Of a DNA stretch of 64,000 bases, positions 10,819 to 23,326 are shown piece by piece. Where the stretch lies: positions 50,586,250 through 50,650,249 of the forward strand of contig OZ020613.1 in the NCBI GenBank assembly GCA_963971575.1, in the 5' to 3' direction. The position numbers and the translations under genes were made by a program. The notes under the pieces were generated by a model. It did no database searches. It was given only the letters and a program-made list of their open reading frames with translations, and was not told the origin of the DNA. Origin of the DNA: Liopterus haemorrhoidalis. Taxonomy: Eukaryota > Arthropoda > Insecta > Coleoptera > Dytiscidae. Every line of letters starts with the position of its first letter. The first letter of the stretch is position 1.

Positions 10819-11950
10819 TAAACTTTCTGCAAAATAGCAATAACTGCTGAAAAAAACACTAAAAAACATGTGTTTGCATTTTTCTTTTTTTAATGACTTG
10901 TATTGTACTTAGGACCTCCAAATTTCACCCTGTAAAACTTTATGATATGATAAAACAACACTGTAAATTTCATTAGGATCGGTTCGATAGGTTTTGCAAA
11001 ATAATTTTGCAATCCAGGATTTGCAAAAAAAAATTGCAATTTTGCAAAATATTGCAGGACGCAAAGTAAAGCAGATAGAAGGTTGAAATTTTTTTTACAT
11101 ATAGACGAGCACTTCACCTTTCATTTGCAATTTGCAGAATTGAAATCGGTTAATTAGGACGGCGTTGGGAATTTTTTAAAACAAAGTTAAAAATTTTTAG
11201 TTATAAACAAATTGAATATCTTTACAACTACACAACCAAAATTAACTTATAAAAGCTCATTGGTCTTTGAAAGACGCAAAAAAAAAAAAAAAAAGTGAGG
11301 TTATGTCAATTAGTTTCCGAGATACACCTCTTCAAAGTTGAGCGTCATTTGCAATAAAGTTATAAACAATAGATGAGTTTTTCTTGCACGAAAATGTTTG
11401 TCATTTAAAGCTCTTTCTCTATAAATCTTGTCATACTGATCGAGAATCAATAACACCTTCAAAAAAGTTAATAAACATTTTCCGCTTGAGTGAAAAATTC
11501 AAATTATTGAGACGAAAAAAAAATGAAATCTAACTTTCAAATCGAAAAAATTAAAAAAAAATTCATTAATTATCTCGGCTTCTAGTGGAGCAATTTTCTT
11601 ATTTTTTTTTTTTTTAACCGATGTACTTCGAGGTGAAAAACCTAAATAACACATTGGCAAGCTTCAATTTTTTGTTAATTTTGATATAAATAAATAAATT
11701 TGTTTATTGCAAAATAAAGGCATCTACTCTATCCTAGGAAGTGTAACTTTTTTAAACAAAAACTTTCTTTTCTTATATATTTGAATTCATAGTTTAAGAG
11801 TTTATTATTTTTATACACATACAATTGTTTAAACAATTTTTATTTAAAATATTAGAAAAAAAAAATAACTGATTTGAAGTTAAAAATTATTTTTATCTTT
11901 TATAATTGAAAATGATTATAAAATTTTGCAAAAAATAGGTATAAAATGTC
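10819..11950 (+). repeat. Left inverted arm
   Basis: This is the mirror image of 17136-18243, with small indels and scattered substitutions. Recognisable shared blocks include TGCAAATGAAAGGTGAAGTG-type sequence (complement here), the CGATCCTAATGAAATTTACA block and the block around the arm's inner end (TTGCAAAAAATAGGTATAAA). No gene lies in it. Long homopurine runs vary in length between the arms. Confidence 0.85.
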
Positions 11951-12032
11951 TATATTTATTGAATAGTTACATAAAATGAATATAAAAAAATTACAATGAA
12001 ATAAAATTTCGTACAAAAATAACGTATCAAGT

Positions 12033-13083
12033 TCAATCTAACCGTGATCTTTTGCTCGGTGGACTCGAAGTCTCTCTAATGAATGTTAAAACTTCGTTCA
12101 AATCTTGGTCTTCAGGTTGAAAATTATTGTCTACGTTTTCAGACATCAATTCTGTATCAATTTCTTCAAAATTGACTTCCTCTTCATTCACCTCTTCTTC
12201 TAAATTTAGAAAATTTTGGACTTGACAATTTTGGCAAGTTTGGCCATGACAATTGGAACAAAAATCTGTACATTTTAAACCATGCTTCACGCAACCATAT
12301 AGTTTTGAAAACTCTTTTTTACATTTACAGCTTATTTTTTTTAATAAACTATCTGGCAAAAGAATGTCGGTGGTTTGAATTGGTTCTAAACCATATTTTT
12401 CTGTTTCCCAACCCCAATCTTTTGGGTTTAACTCATTACCAAGCCATTTCTGTACTTGATAATAAACCCTAAAACAGTGTTGGGTGCCTGCAGATTCAGT
12501 TGGCGAAAGCATATTCAAATTGAAATTTTTTTTTGAACTTTCTTTTCTGAAGCAGAGACATCGCAATTCATTTAAATCAAGATCTATGCTTCTTTTACCA
12601 CCATACATTGCCGATATAATTTTTATACCCACATTCTTCAGTTTGAGAAGCGTTTGGTACATTATATACCATAGCTTCATTTAATAAATGCTCATCTTCT
12701 AACAATATCTTTATTAATTTTTTTTTACCTTGACGATAAAAAGAAGATGTGGTATCACAACCCGAAAAAGCGTGAATGAATCCAATCAAGGATGTTAGAG
12801 ATTCTTTGATAGGTTGTTCTAAAGGAACGTTCTTATAAAAACTATCAGAATCATATATCGATTCAGCTTTTTTACCTTTGCTTGGTTTCCACAAAAAAAT
12901 ATTATTTTTCGCACTTGCTCGCAATGTCAAGATAACTAAAATATCTATATCTTCCGCTATTATAATAGCACGTTGGACATTGGAGGCTACATCAATAGCT
13001 GTTTGAACAATTGAAGTATCAGCGTCTTCGTAAGCTTGTTTGGTAACAAATCCAGCTGCTTTCAGTTTCTCTTCCAATCGCAA
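12033..13083 (-). pseudogene. XPG-type nuclease plus CXC domain (C-terminal half of the transposon protein)
   Basis: The first reading frame (13083 down to 12595) has an XPG-I-like core: an acidic EDADTS motif, then IIIAEDIDILVIL, then a helix-turn-helix-like GCDTTSSFYRQGKKK. These resemble the D/E metal ligands of FEN/XPG nucleases. The overlapping frame (12680 to 12033) holds a segment near its middle with ISCKCKKE, CVKHGLKC and CSNCHGQTCQNC, the spacing of a tesmin/TSO1-like CXC domain, and an acidic tail. A frameshift near 12600-12680 separates the two. It belongs with the upstream pieces at 13177-16417 as one gene. Its job would be DNA cleavage in transposition, by inference. Confidence 0.6.
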
Positions 13084-13176
13084 AATGAATCTATTTTTGT
13101 TCCTTTCATTAGAAATTTTTTTTTCTTGATTAATAGTGCAAGATTTTGAAAATTCTATTTCTATATCAGGATAAAT

Positions 13177-16100
13177 TTATCTTGCCTGACGACGTCGTCT
13201 TTCAGCCATTTTTGTACTATAATCACAATGTTCTGGGTATCCGTCAAAAATTACGTAGCTTTTTGGTGCATAATTTTTACAAACAAAATCTACGTACGCA
13301 TTAAAAATCACTTCGAATGTTTGGTTGCGAGGCCAAACAACTTTATGTAGATTTATCAGATTTTCTAAGCATACCATCTTTAAAAATGGAAAGAGGGTAT
13401 GGTGCAAGTTCGTATTTTAAATAATCTTCTAAATCGCCTTGTTTGTCATGCATAGCTACAGTCATCCTCTGGAATATTAGTGTAGGATCAATAATCACAT
13501 GTTTATCAATTATTTTTTTGGATACGGAAGCTTGCTTTAATGTTACTACACGGTCTTTCCTTTGAAATTTCAAATCAGCAATACTTATTCCCATATTTTT
13601 CGACATTATTTCATTACCAATGTCGAAAACATTGTGACAGTTAATAGATTCATTGCCAATTATACCATTAGTCAGTGATGCAAGTACATCTGACTCAGCA
13701 AATGGATCCCATCGGCTAAAGAAGTTAATTAATTTTTTTAAATCTTCTGTATTTCTTTTAATTCTTGAAGACCGAGAATCTACATGCTGCTCGGAAGAAG
13801 CAAAAGAAACTTTGCAAAAAGTTTGGATCGAATCTGATATATTGACAGAAGTTGGCATTGTTAAAATCCATTTTGCTAAAACAGAGTCAGACATTCCCCT
13901 GCCGTGAGTTAGTCCTCCCTTAGTTTTCATGGAACGCATCAAAATTTGTTCAATGCACATGTCTGTCCAAACTCAACAACAAAACTTTTCGGATCGTCTT
14001 ACAGTAAAAAAACCTTCTTTTGTAAATTTTCTATATTCAATGGGATCCATTTTTTTTCAAGATTGTACATATCTTGTAGATAAACTTGAACAGACTTTGC
14101 ATATAAATAATGACCAGTTGCATTAAAATAAGGCAACATTCTACGTAAAGATTGTAAATGCATCTCCCAATTTCTACTTCTTTCTGAATTTATAAACTGC
14201 TTCGCAATATTTACCTACAAAAAATTATTAAATTGTTTTGATTAAAATAATATTATTTTTTTATACAAGTGAATATGAGTAAACGATAAAAAAAAATTAC
14301 CATGTCATAATAATGCATCCACAATTTAGCAGTTGGTCCATTTTTCCTTAATTTTTCAACGTGTTCCAAAAATTTTTTATGCAGGTTTTGGAAATTTTCA
14401 GATTCTAAATAGTTTAAAATTTCCTCTTCCGATTCCAAAATTTCCTCTATCATGTCAACTTCTTCTTGTTGCATATTGCATGATGATAACATTAACTGAC
14501 TCGCAAAAAGCTTCTTGAAGTCCACTTCCTTCCATTAAAAATCCAATCGAACCAATAAATGACATCAACACATGAAATCCACCCAGTCGTGGAATAACTT
14601 TTGACTGTTCATTGCAGCATTCCAAAATTTCTCTTGCCTTGTAGTACAACGGTTGATCAAACGTAACAAATGTATGCTTTTGTTTTTGAGCTTCACAACG
14701 TAGGTGAGCATCTAACAAAACCGTGTAGATCGTATCATAGTTACTGGGCGGTGCATTCACAAAAGGTAAAAAATCCATTTTGCTCCTGGAATATTCTAAG
14801 TGCTCTGTTATATGCTCCATAAATCCATGCCATCCAATAAAATAATCGGGATGGTTTTTTCTACCGCAAATCCACAAAAAGTCTTCACGAGATAATGCCA
14901 CTTTCATTTCTATAGGGTAAACGTCACTTACATTTTCAATAAAAACAGATTGCCAGCCAGTATTGGCTGGTTTTTTAAAATATTTGATATCGACATGACC
15001 AAATTGACCAATAGTCAACGAAGATGGAATTGTTTTTAATTTTTCAATTCTATTTTTCGATTGAACTAAACTCAAGGGAGTAGCAATTTCAATGCCTCCC
15101 ATTGAATGGAAAGTATTCCTACCATCAATTGTATTTATATTATGATCTGCGTTATCAAATACAAACTGTAAAAAAGTACCGTCATTTTCTCCTCATGTGG
15201 ATGTTCTAGTACTGAAGCATCAAATAATTGAACATCTTTGTACGAAGCACAAAATCCAAGCGCGTGCAGTACTTCTACGAGCTCTTTTGACCCATATTTT
15301 TTATTTAGCGTAACGCCTAATCCCAATAACAATGTTGAAATGAATGATTTTGGACGAGTAGATGATATAATTGCATGTCCAATAGCACTTTGTTTAAAAG
15401 AATACTTAGATTTTCCAGATTTCCTGTGACTAATTATACTATCAAGCATTAATTGTAAAGTTTCTGGTATATCTGAGTCAACATTATCAAAAAATTCATC
15501 GGGAGATGGATAAGAATCTGTATCATAGACTTTGTTTCTAATATCATCGAGTATAATTTTTGAGGCTTCCAAAACAATCTTTTTTCTTTCTTCTTTTTTA
15601 TCTAGGGCTCGACTCTTATAAAAATGATCTGAAAGAGTTTTTCCACTTGCTTCGCTAAATGTGAGCAAGGGTCCATTTTTAGACGAGTGTATGACAATTT
15701 GATCTCCAAAAATTTTATACAAATGATGCTTCACATATTTCATCAAAGGAAATTCAAGTTCATTGAATTTCTTAAGAATTGTATTGATGCTAAACTGGCA
15801 TTCACTCTGATTTTCAAGTATATAACTGGCGATAAATTTTGATGCCTTCAAAGCTAATGAATCATCTCCAGTAGTTATCGATACTTTTCTACTTAAATCT
15901 TTGTAACATCTTCTGTGATATCTTGCACCAACAGCGACTAAATCATCCACTTCAAGTAAGCGATCGTACAGTTTAATTGATTTTTCAGTGCAAGACTGAT
16001 TGCAGTATGCCAATAAATTGTCTTTAATTTTGTTATCTTGAATAATAATAACAGTATCTCGTTTGACAGTACTCTTTCTTCTCTGAGAATCAATAAAATC

Positions 16101-16417
16101 GTCTGAAGCATCTTCTTCACATATCAAGCATAAATTAAAATATAAAAAATCAAGCTACTGCTACGTGTTTTAGAAGTTTTATCTGAACTTTTCATATTTC
16201 TCACGGCAACATTTATTTTTTTTTCTGATACATAGTTCTTTGAACAGTATTCATGTACTTCTATGGATGTAAATTTTTTCAATTCAATGTGTTTTTTATC
16301 TTGCCTTTTAAAACTAGCCACTATACAGTTTTTAATACTTTTATTTTTAATTACACAAGTTGGACGTGTTGATAATAAATCTCCACAAAGAATGCAGTTT
16401 GATTTTTCATCCATCAT
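13177..16417 (-). pseudogene. N-terminal and central parts of the Academ-like transposon protein
   Basis: The pieces run in order down the minus strand. 16417-16124 starts with a zinc-binding pattern (CILCG ... C ... HEYC). 16127-15135 has a second pattern (ARYHRRCY) and a conserved block ending GFCASYKDVQLFD. 15102-14455 includes FDQPLYYKAREIL and PRLGGFHVLMSFIGSIGFLM. 14525-14253 contains GPTAKLWMHYYDM. 13960-13343 carries GGLTHGRGMSDSVLAKW and SSEQHVD. 13407-13177 has VIFDGYPEH. This order matches a repetitive protein family of insects and cnidarians. Frameshifts and stops break it at least four times. The ATG at 16417 is the likely start. Confidence 0.6.
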
Positions 16418-16745
16418 AAAACCTGTTAATAAATAAACTTATAAATCAAATTGTTTTATTGATAATTTAATTTATAATGTAATATTTGTTTACAATATAT
16501 TATATTCATTTGCCCCTTTAAAAATAATTGTACCATTAACATTACAATATTTAGTAATATATAAAAATGGTAATATATAAACACGTTCGAAACAAAAATT
16601 TTACATTATTTTGTAATAATATTATATTAATATGAAGTAGAATAATGGTAATAATTTTAAAATTAACAGAAATAATTTTTTTATAAATATTACTTTTTTC
16701 TATAATTTGAATTGAGCGGCTAAATATATATATAGACATATGCTA

Positions 16746-16789
<44 letters not shown>

Positions 16790-17135
16790 GTATACCAGGA
16801 AAAGTAGAGAGGATTTATTAAATGCTAGTAATATTGTACAATACAATATTGTAATATTAAACAACACTCTAAAATTACTTAATCCACACCTACCTTAGTC
16901 TTATGAATACTGCAAAAAAAAAAAACTGCTATAAAAGTTCAAAAAATATGTAACACTATACAATACTGTAACCATCTGACACGAGGTAGAATATATACTA
17001 ATACACAGATGCTTGGGCGCCTGTTATTTCACTTCAACGGTTGCTTTCACAATTGTACCGTATTATTATGCTTCTATAGCTCATTCACCGCGCGTATTTC
17101 AAAAATTTGTATCTTTTGACAAGTTTAAAATATAC
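16418..17135. promoter_or_regulatory. Upstream region of the transposon gene
   Basis: AT-rich DNA between the gene's likely ATG and the right inverted arm. It must hold the gene's promoter if it ever had one, but no clear TATA/initiator pair stands out from the background. A (TA)n tract lies at about 16746-16785. Confidence 0.3.
16746..16785. repeat. (TA)n microsatellite
   Basis: About 20 uninterrupted TA units, followed by CATATG. Confidence 0.9.
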
Positions 17136-18243
17136 ATATTTTATACCTATTTTTTGCAAAATTTTATAATCATTTTCAATTATAAAAGATAAAAATAATT
17201 TTTAACTTCAAATCAGTTATTTTTTTTTCTAATATTTTAAATAAAAATTGTTTAAATAATTGTATGTGTATAAAAATAATAAACTCTTAAACTATGAATT
17301 CAAATATATAAGAAAAGAAAGTTTTTGTTTAAAAAAGTTACACTTCCTAGGATAGAGTAGATGCCTTTATTTTGCAATAAACAAATTTATTTATTTATAT
17401 CAAAATTAACAAAAAATTGATTCTTGCCAATGTGTTATTTAGATTTTTCACCTCGAAGTACATCGGTTAAAAAAAAAATGAAGAAAATTGCTTCACTAGA
17501 AGCCGAGATAATGAATTTTTTTTTAATTTTTTCGATTTGAAAGTTAGATTTTATTTTTTTTTCGTCTCAATAATTTGAATTTGTTAATTTGTGTCTTTTT
17601 TGAAGATTTTATTGATTCTCGATCAGTATGGCAATTTTTATAGAGAAAGAGCTTTAAATGACAAACATTTTCGTGCAAGAAAAACTCACCTATTGTTTAT
17701 AACTTTATTGCAAATGACGCTCAACTTTGAAGAGGTGTATCTCGAAAACTAATTGACATACCCTCACTTTTTTTTTTTAAACGTCTTTCAAAGTCCTTTC
17801 CAATGAGCTTTTATAAGTTAATTTTGGTTGTGTAGTTGCAAAGATATTCAATTTGTTTATAACGAAAAATTTTTAACATTGTTTTAAAAAATTCCCAACG
17901 CCGCCCTAATTAACCGATTTCAATTCTGCATATTGCAAATGAAAGGTGAAGTGTTCTTCTATATATAAAAAAAATTTCAACCTTCTATCTGCTTTACTTT
18001 GCGTCCTGCAATATTTTGCAAAATTGCATTTTTTTTTGCAAATCCTGGATTGCAAAATTATTTTGCAAAACCTATCGAACCGATCCTAATGAAATTTACA
18101 GTGTTGTTTTATCATATCATAAAGTTTTACAGGGTGAAATTTGGAGGTCCTAAGTACAATACAAGTCATTAAAAAAAGTAAAATGCAAACACATGTTTTT
18201 TAGTGTTTTTTTCAGCAGTTATTGCTATTTTGCAGAAAGTTTA
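17136..18243 (-). repeat. Right inverted arm
   Basis: The complement of 10819-11950. It diverges from the left arm mainly in A/T run lengths and scattered single-base changes. Its outer end is the complement of TAAACTTTCTGC. It ends about 50 bp before the P-element fragment's stop. Confidence 0.85.
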
Positions 18244-18296
18244 TCCTTCAAAACATGATTCATGTTTTTTTTTTTTTTTTGTTCGTAACGAACTAT

Positions 18297-18656
18297 TCAA
18301 ACTATTGAGCAATAAATCCAATAGAACCAAATAAACTCGGCTGTACCTTTTCTGTCCATAACTCCACATGTTGTTGTAAAATTGATGCCAGCATACACGG
18401 ATCTGCTGCAAACCTGCGAGGCAAATTTGATCTTCATCTTATCTTTGCCCTCAGGAAAGATATGTTTATTGCTTAACTTAGGTGCTACCCTGCCATCCTC
18501 TGTGGCTCCATCCAATTCGTAAAACTGCTTGATATCTAACCACTTTGCAATTTTATTATCGAAGCGAATATCTAAAAAGTCGATGGATGCTTCTGCTGAA
18601 ACAAAACTATACACTGGTTTTATCAGAGTACGATGCATAGTTGTCGCAAATTTCAC
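18297..18656 (-). pseudogene. P-element (THAP9-like) transposase fragment
   Basis: The 119-residue frame includes KLSNKHIFPEGKDKMKIKF followed by ASQVCSRSVYAGI and then TAEFIW. This is the pattern of the central part of P-element and THAP9 transposases (a 'HI.P....KM.V..A.QV.S.SVA.G' block). The THAP domain and most of the catalytic region are absent. It is flanked by the Academ-like arm on one side and piggyBac/MADF debris on the other. The assignment rests on motif memory only. Confidence 0.5.
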
Positions 18657-19095
18657 AATTTTTGATTAAGAATGTGAAGAGATACTATAATTAAATTGAG
18701 TAGCAAACAATTTTACGTGTTAGCTATTTGAACAAAATTCAATATATCCTAATTTAGCCCTAATTTAACGCCTTACAAAGCCAATCAGTTCTCATGACTG
18801 GTAAAATAAATTCTCTATGTTCCTGAAATGTATTATTTTTAATTAAGGTTTTACAATATTTACAATTAAACCTCTTTTATAGTTATTTGTTGCATCATTT
18901 AACAATTTAATTCCAGTTTTTTTAATTACAGACGGACAGACAGACCGACAGACATCATGCTAAAAATAGGCAAAACGTTATGTACGGACCTCAATTCGTG
19001 GAGATCCATCGAAATCTCGAAATGTCAAAATCGGTATGATCACAATACTTCCCTTATATATGTTGGCGGTCGGTAAAAACTACATTCTAAGGTAT
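18657..19095. other. Spacer with a GACA-rich tract
   Basis: No gene was seen. A degenerate ACAGACAGACCGACAGACA run occurs near 18933-18953, resembling the (CAGA)n of 4703-4736 and probably from the same kind of dispersed repeat. Confidence 0.4.
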
Positions 19096-19318
19096 AATAA
19101 AATTAGTAGCTCTCTTCCTCTGCAATTAACTGTAAAAATTTAGCTTTTAGCAAAAGCTTCTTCTTTCTGTTTTTTATTAGTGAAATATATGGCAAAACTG
19201 TGACCAAAAGCAAAATCTTCACCAGTCTCTTCCAATGTAGGCTTTTCCTCTCGCATATAGCTAGTTCAATTTTCAAGCGCCCTTGTTAATGTGCTGGCGA
19301 AAGCACTTGCCTGGTCAC
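19096..19318 (-). pseudogene. Third copy of the MADF-gene last exon (fragment)
   Basis: This stretch matches 22165-22400 and 22597-22825 with many substitutions and in-frame stops. It covers the segment from DQASAF to the C-terminal Leu-rich motif. It abuts the C-terminus of the piggyBac transposase, so it was placed there by a separate event. It is more diverged than the two tandem copies. Confidence 0.75.
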
Positions 19319-21520
19319 AGTATTTCTTCTTCGTTTTCGTTCTTGCAGCTTCCTGCCGTAACTTTCGCTGAATGACATTTTTTTGACGTTACAAGACGAT
19401 GCAGAAAGAATGCATTCATAGTTGAAGAATCTAATAACCGGAAGAATATTTTTTTATACCACTTAAAAGTTTTTCGTGAACTATCAGCAAAACCTAATAT
19501 CCGATCCACCATATCTACTGTCCCCATATTCACATAGAATAATCCACAACTGCTTCTGGCTTTTCTTTATAGTTTCCTGTGTAACAAATTGAAGTTAAAG
19601 GTTTATTCAAAGATGTGAGATTCTTACTAATAGCTGCCACCACTAGTTTTAGAGTTAAAATTAAAGAAGCTAAGTTAAACACAAACTAAACCAGAAAATT
19701 AATCTGAGACTTCTATTGCTGAAAAGTATTTCTTTTGGCCTTTAGGGAAGTAAATAGAATTACCACGGAATAAAGATTTAGTCTATATTAATAAAAATAA
19801 AAATAACAATAAATATACATAAAAATAATATTTAAATAAACTTACAAATCATGTTTGTTCAAGCGACTTTCTTGGATCTTTCAGTAAACTGACTCTAGTA
19901 AAATATTTACTAACACTTTTGACTTCTCTCTGATCAAACGTTACGAACTGAATACTTGTGACGGAATGCCTGTACATAACCGGACAATAGAATATCTGTA
20001 CATCTGCTTCTAATAGTTTAGCTTTAGAAACAGATGTTGGAAAAGAATTATTCCACATTAAAATAATTCTTTTCACCTATTTTATGTATGCCCGTTTGTA
20101 CAGTTTACTGAATAGTTCCAATAAAGGGTCGTTAGGGTATTCAATAAGTCAAGGTTGTACTTTTGACCATAACTATGCTGGATGCTGTACATCACGTTAT
20201 GATAACAATCTTCTAAAGTTAACAAAATAAATTTTACAAAATATAAAATTAGCAGCGTTTTTATACTGTTACACCTGCGTACTAATCTTTTTTATTTCTA
20301 ACCACCTTATTATTTTTATGACAATTGGTCAGCATTATAATTTCTCTTTTATCCTTCCATTTTATCGCTAGTAAATTTTTTGAATGGTTACTTATTACGT
20401 CACCTTTCTTCATTTTTTCTCATCCAAAATTTGGCATTTGTTTTCGGTTTGCTCGTGCTGTACCACAAGCATTTGTTTTGTTATCAATTAAAAAATAAAA
20501 AAGAACTGGACTCGTATACCAGTTGTCAACAAATAACCTATGGCCTTTACCTAAATAATCTTGCAACATTGTGGTAACGATCGAACAAGATAAACCGATG
20601 TCTTCATTCAATCAAATTTCTGAATCAGACCCTGTATAAACAATTATGTCCAAAATATAGCCAGTTTTTACATCACAGCAAACAAATAATTTTATGCCGA
20701 ATCTGTGTCTCTTATTAGGAATATAAATTTTGAATAATAACCTTCCTTTCCATAATAACAAACTTTCATCAATGCAAAAATTTTGAAACGGATAAAATGT
20801 GGATTTATATGTATATTTTTTAGTGGATCTAAAATATTTCAAATTTTATGCAGTCTGTCTTTAGGTTTTACGTTATTATCACAAAAATGAAGAGTTCGTA
20901 ATAGTAATAAAAATCTATCTTGTGCAAACAAAACTTTAAAAAATGGAATCTCAATTATAGGTTTGTTTGACCAATACTTTTTTCCAACTAGTCCCATAAG
21001 TAAAATTGTAGCCAAAAATACATACATTTAGTTTATATCGTTTTTATCATTTATAACATATTCCTTTGCTTACATTTGTAGAAATCGACAAAGCATATTT
21101 ATTTGTTTCTTCGACGATGATACTCATAATGTGATTATTGAAAAATAATTCAAAAAATTCAATCTCCTCTGCTTTGGCTACAATATTTACGTTTGGCGAA
21201 ATACCTGAGTAACTAGAATCTAAATCAAATACAGTTGGATTGAATTCGCTGTCTTTCCAAACCCTTGAATTTACTTTCCTCCTTTTTGAGGTAGATGGTT
21301 GGTCGTCATCTACATCAGAGGGTTCAGATTCGTCTGATGAAGAACTTTCATATAAGAAATGTAAATCGTCAAGGTCTTCTATTATTTCTTCCTCATCACT
21401 TATAATCAAATATTCAGTTATATCTTTTTCAAAATTTGAAATTTTGGGCCTTACAAAAAAAAAATAATAATAATAATAACAAGTTAAAAATAAATCTAAT
21501 TCTATTCTCATAAAGCACAA
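19315..21520 (-). pseudogene. piggyBac-type transposase, broken
   Basis: Pieces in order on the minus strand: an acidic N-terminus (21520-21047, DEEEIIEDLDD), then 21027-20839, then the first catalytic Asp in FCIDESLLLWKGR (20842-20612), the second in LFVDNWYTSPVLF with TNACGTARANRK following (20611-20420), the third in a KWKDKREIIML block (about 20420-20280), and a C-terminal MGTVDMVDRILGF/RKTFKWYKKIFF segment (19533-19315). About 650 bp of unrelated sequence (19625-20280) splits the last two. Frameshifts and stops occur between pieces. The terminal TTAA/TIR pair was not located. The product would be a DDD cut-and-paste transposase. Confidence 0.8.
19849..20076 (-). CDS. Unrecognised ORF within the piggyBac interruption
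   Basis: A 75-codon frame inside the sequence that splits the piggyBac C-terminus. It is not low-complexity (contains FVTFDQREVKSVSKYF), so it may be an exon fragment of another transposon gene. I could not place it in a family. Confidence 0.2.
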   Translation of the reverse strand: MKRIILMWNNSFPTSVSKAKLLEADVQIFYCPVMYRHSVTSIQFVTFDQREVKSVSKYFTRVSLLKDPRKSLEQT

Positions 21521-22164
21521 ATACCTGTGAATTGTTGATATTTTTCTTTATGTCGTGATAACTTTTGATAAACTAATTACTAATTATAATTTACTAATCA
21601 AACTAATTACTAATCACAAATTATTAATCACAATTTTGTTGATTGTATGTAGGTTCATATGTATGTCTACACTCAAGCAAAATGAAAAAGTGACTGAGAT
21701 ATATAAAAGCTCTAACGAAAGCGCAAATTTCCTTGTATATTTTATTTATAAATTATAAACTCTTAAAATTTGTTTACGCTATAAAATATATAATAATGGT
21801 AGGCTGACACTAGACTGTCTGTCTGATACACCTACCGACAAATATCAAAAGATACCGTCAAATACACATTTTTATTAATGTTTATAAAATAAATATTGAC
21901 TACTGCAGTTTCATTTATTATCAGAATTATATTTATAAAATATTCAAACATAAATAAATAAGTCGGCGATTTGATTTTTATAAATATACTCCAGATAGTA
22001 TGTCAAATGACAAACTTATGTTTTTATTATAAGATGTTTGTTTATTTAAGACTGATAGCCGTGGCCGTACCGCAGATGGCAATACTCCTCTGAGGCAAAT
22101 AAATCCTCGCCGTCAATGGTACGGCCATACTCCTTTACAGGTTAAAAAAGAAAAAATTACGTTC
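21521..22164. other. AT-rich spacer
   Basis: No gene was seen. ACTAATTA/ACTAATCA units repeat loosely at 21573-21625. Around 22055-22140 a GC-richer patch has GGCCGTACC and GGTACGGCC about 60 bp apart, forming a short inverted pair of unknown meaning. Confidence 0.35.
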
Positions 22165-22590
22165 TAAGGTATAATAAAATTAATCGCTCTCTTCCTCTGC
22201 AATGAGCTGCAAAAATTTTGCTTTTAGCAAAAGCTTCTTCTTCCTGCTTTTTGTTTTTGTGAGTGATGTGGCAAGACTGCGACCAAAATCAAAATCTTCA
22301 TCAGTCTCTTCCAATGCAGACTTTTCCTCTCGCACATAACTACTTAAATTTTCCAGCGCCCCTGTTAAGGTGCTGGCAAAAGCACTTGCCTGGTCGCAGG
22401 CTTTCTTCTTGGTCTTTGTTTTCGCAGCTTCATTCCGTAATTGGCCTAAACGACTTGGTTGTCGAGGAGATGGGGTAGCACTTGCAGTTCCCCCAGATGT
22501 AGATGGCTGTGACACCTCTGGTACAGCCTCCAGAACTTCTGGTACAGACTCCAGAACAATGTCAATTTCCTCGACTATGTCTGGATACTC
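22165..22590 (-). repeat. Tandem duplicate of the MADF last exon
   Basis: This 426-bp unit repeats 22591-23016 with few differences. It encodes the C-terminal SQPSTSGG-to-EEESD segment again, as an ORF at 22180-22515. Because it lies downstream of a complete last exon it would be untranslated 3' sequence, or could act as an alternative last exon if spliced to. Confidence 0.85.
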
Positions 22591-23326
22591 TAAGATACAA
22601 TAAAATTAATCGCTCTCTTCCTCTGCAATGAGCTGCAAAAATTTTGCTTTTAGCAAAAGCTTCTTCTTCCTGCTTTTTATTTTAGTGAGTGATATGGCAA
22701 GACTGCGACCAAAATCAAAATCTTCATCAGTCTCTTCCAATTCAGACTTTTCCTCTCGCACATAACTACTTAAATTTTCCAGCGCCCCTGTTAATGTGCT
22801 GGCAAAAGCACTTGCCTGGTCGCAGTCTTTCTTCTTGGTCTTTGTTTTCGCAGCTTCATTCCGTAATTGGCCTAAACGACTTGGTTGTCGAGGAGATGGG
22901 GTAGCACTTGCAGTTCCCCTAGATGTAGATGGCTGTGACACCTCTGGTACAGCCTCCAGAACTTCTGGTACAGACTCCAGAACAATGTCAAATTCCTCGA
23001 CTATGTCTGGATCTGACAGAAGCTCTGGGTCTGAGCAGCTCGGAAACTGCCCCGTTTCCGCCAGGACGCTGGTTACCGACTCCCAAGCAAAAGTGTTTGC
23101 GGATAAGGGCGTCGGAGGGGCACTCTTGGATACCATTTTAATGTTGTCCACAGTTCTAGAACAATCACAAATACTTACATTAGTTTTGTATTAATTAATA
23201 TTAATTTATGTAAAGATATAACTATCCAATGTATTTTGCAAAAATTTAAAACATTCAAAACATTGTTATACTAGTTTCTGCTTTCAACAGACGGGTGCGG
23301 GAACAATGACTGAGTCTGTGGAAGCC

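Larger units (their letters stand above)
10819..18243 (-). mobile_element. Large Academ-like DNA transposon with 1.1-kb inverted arms
   Basis: Two arms of about 1.1 kb (10819-11950 and 17136-18243) are inverted copies at high identity. They enclose a single multi-domain minus-strand gene region (12033-16417). Symmetry stops at TAAACTTTCTGC on the left and its complement on the right. Academ-superfamily transposons are known to encode XPG-type nucleases, and the enclosed gene has that domain plus Cys-rich domains. A TTCAAAA lies near both outer ends (10808-10814 and 18247-18253) and could be a target duplication, but this is uncertain. The gene is broken, so the copy is not autonomous. Confidence 0.65.
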
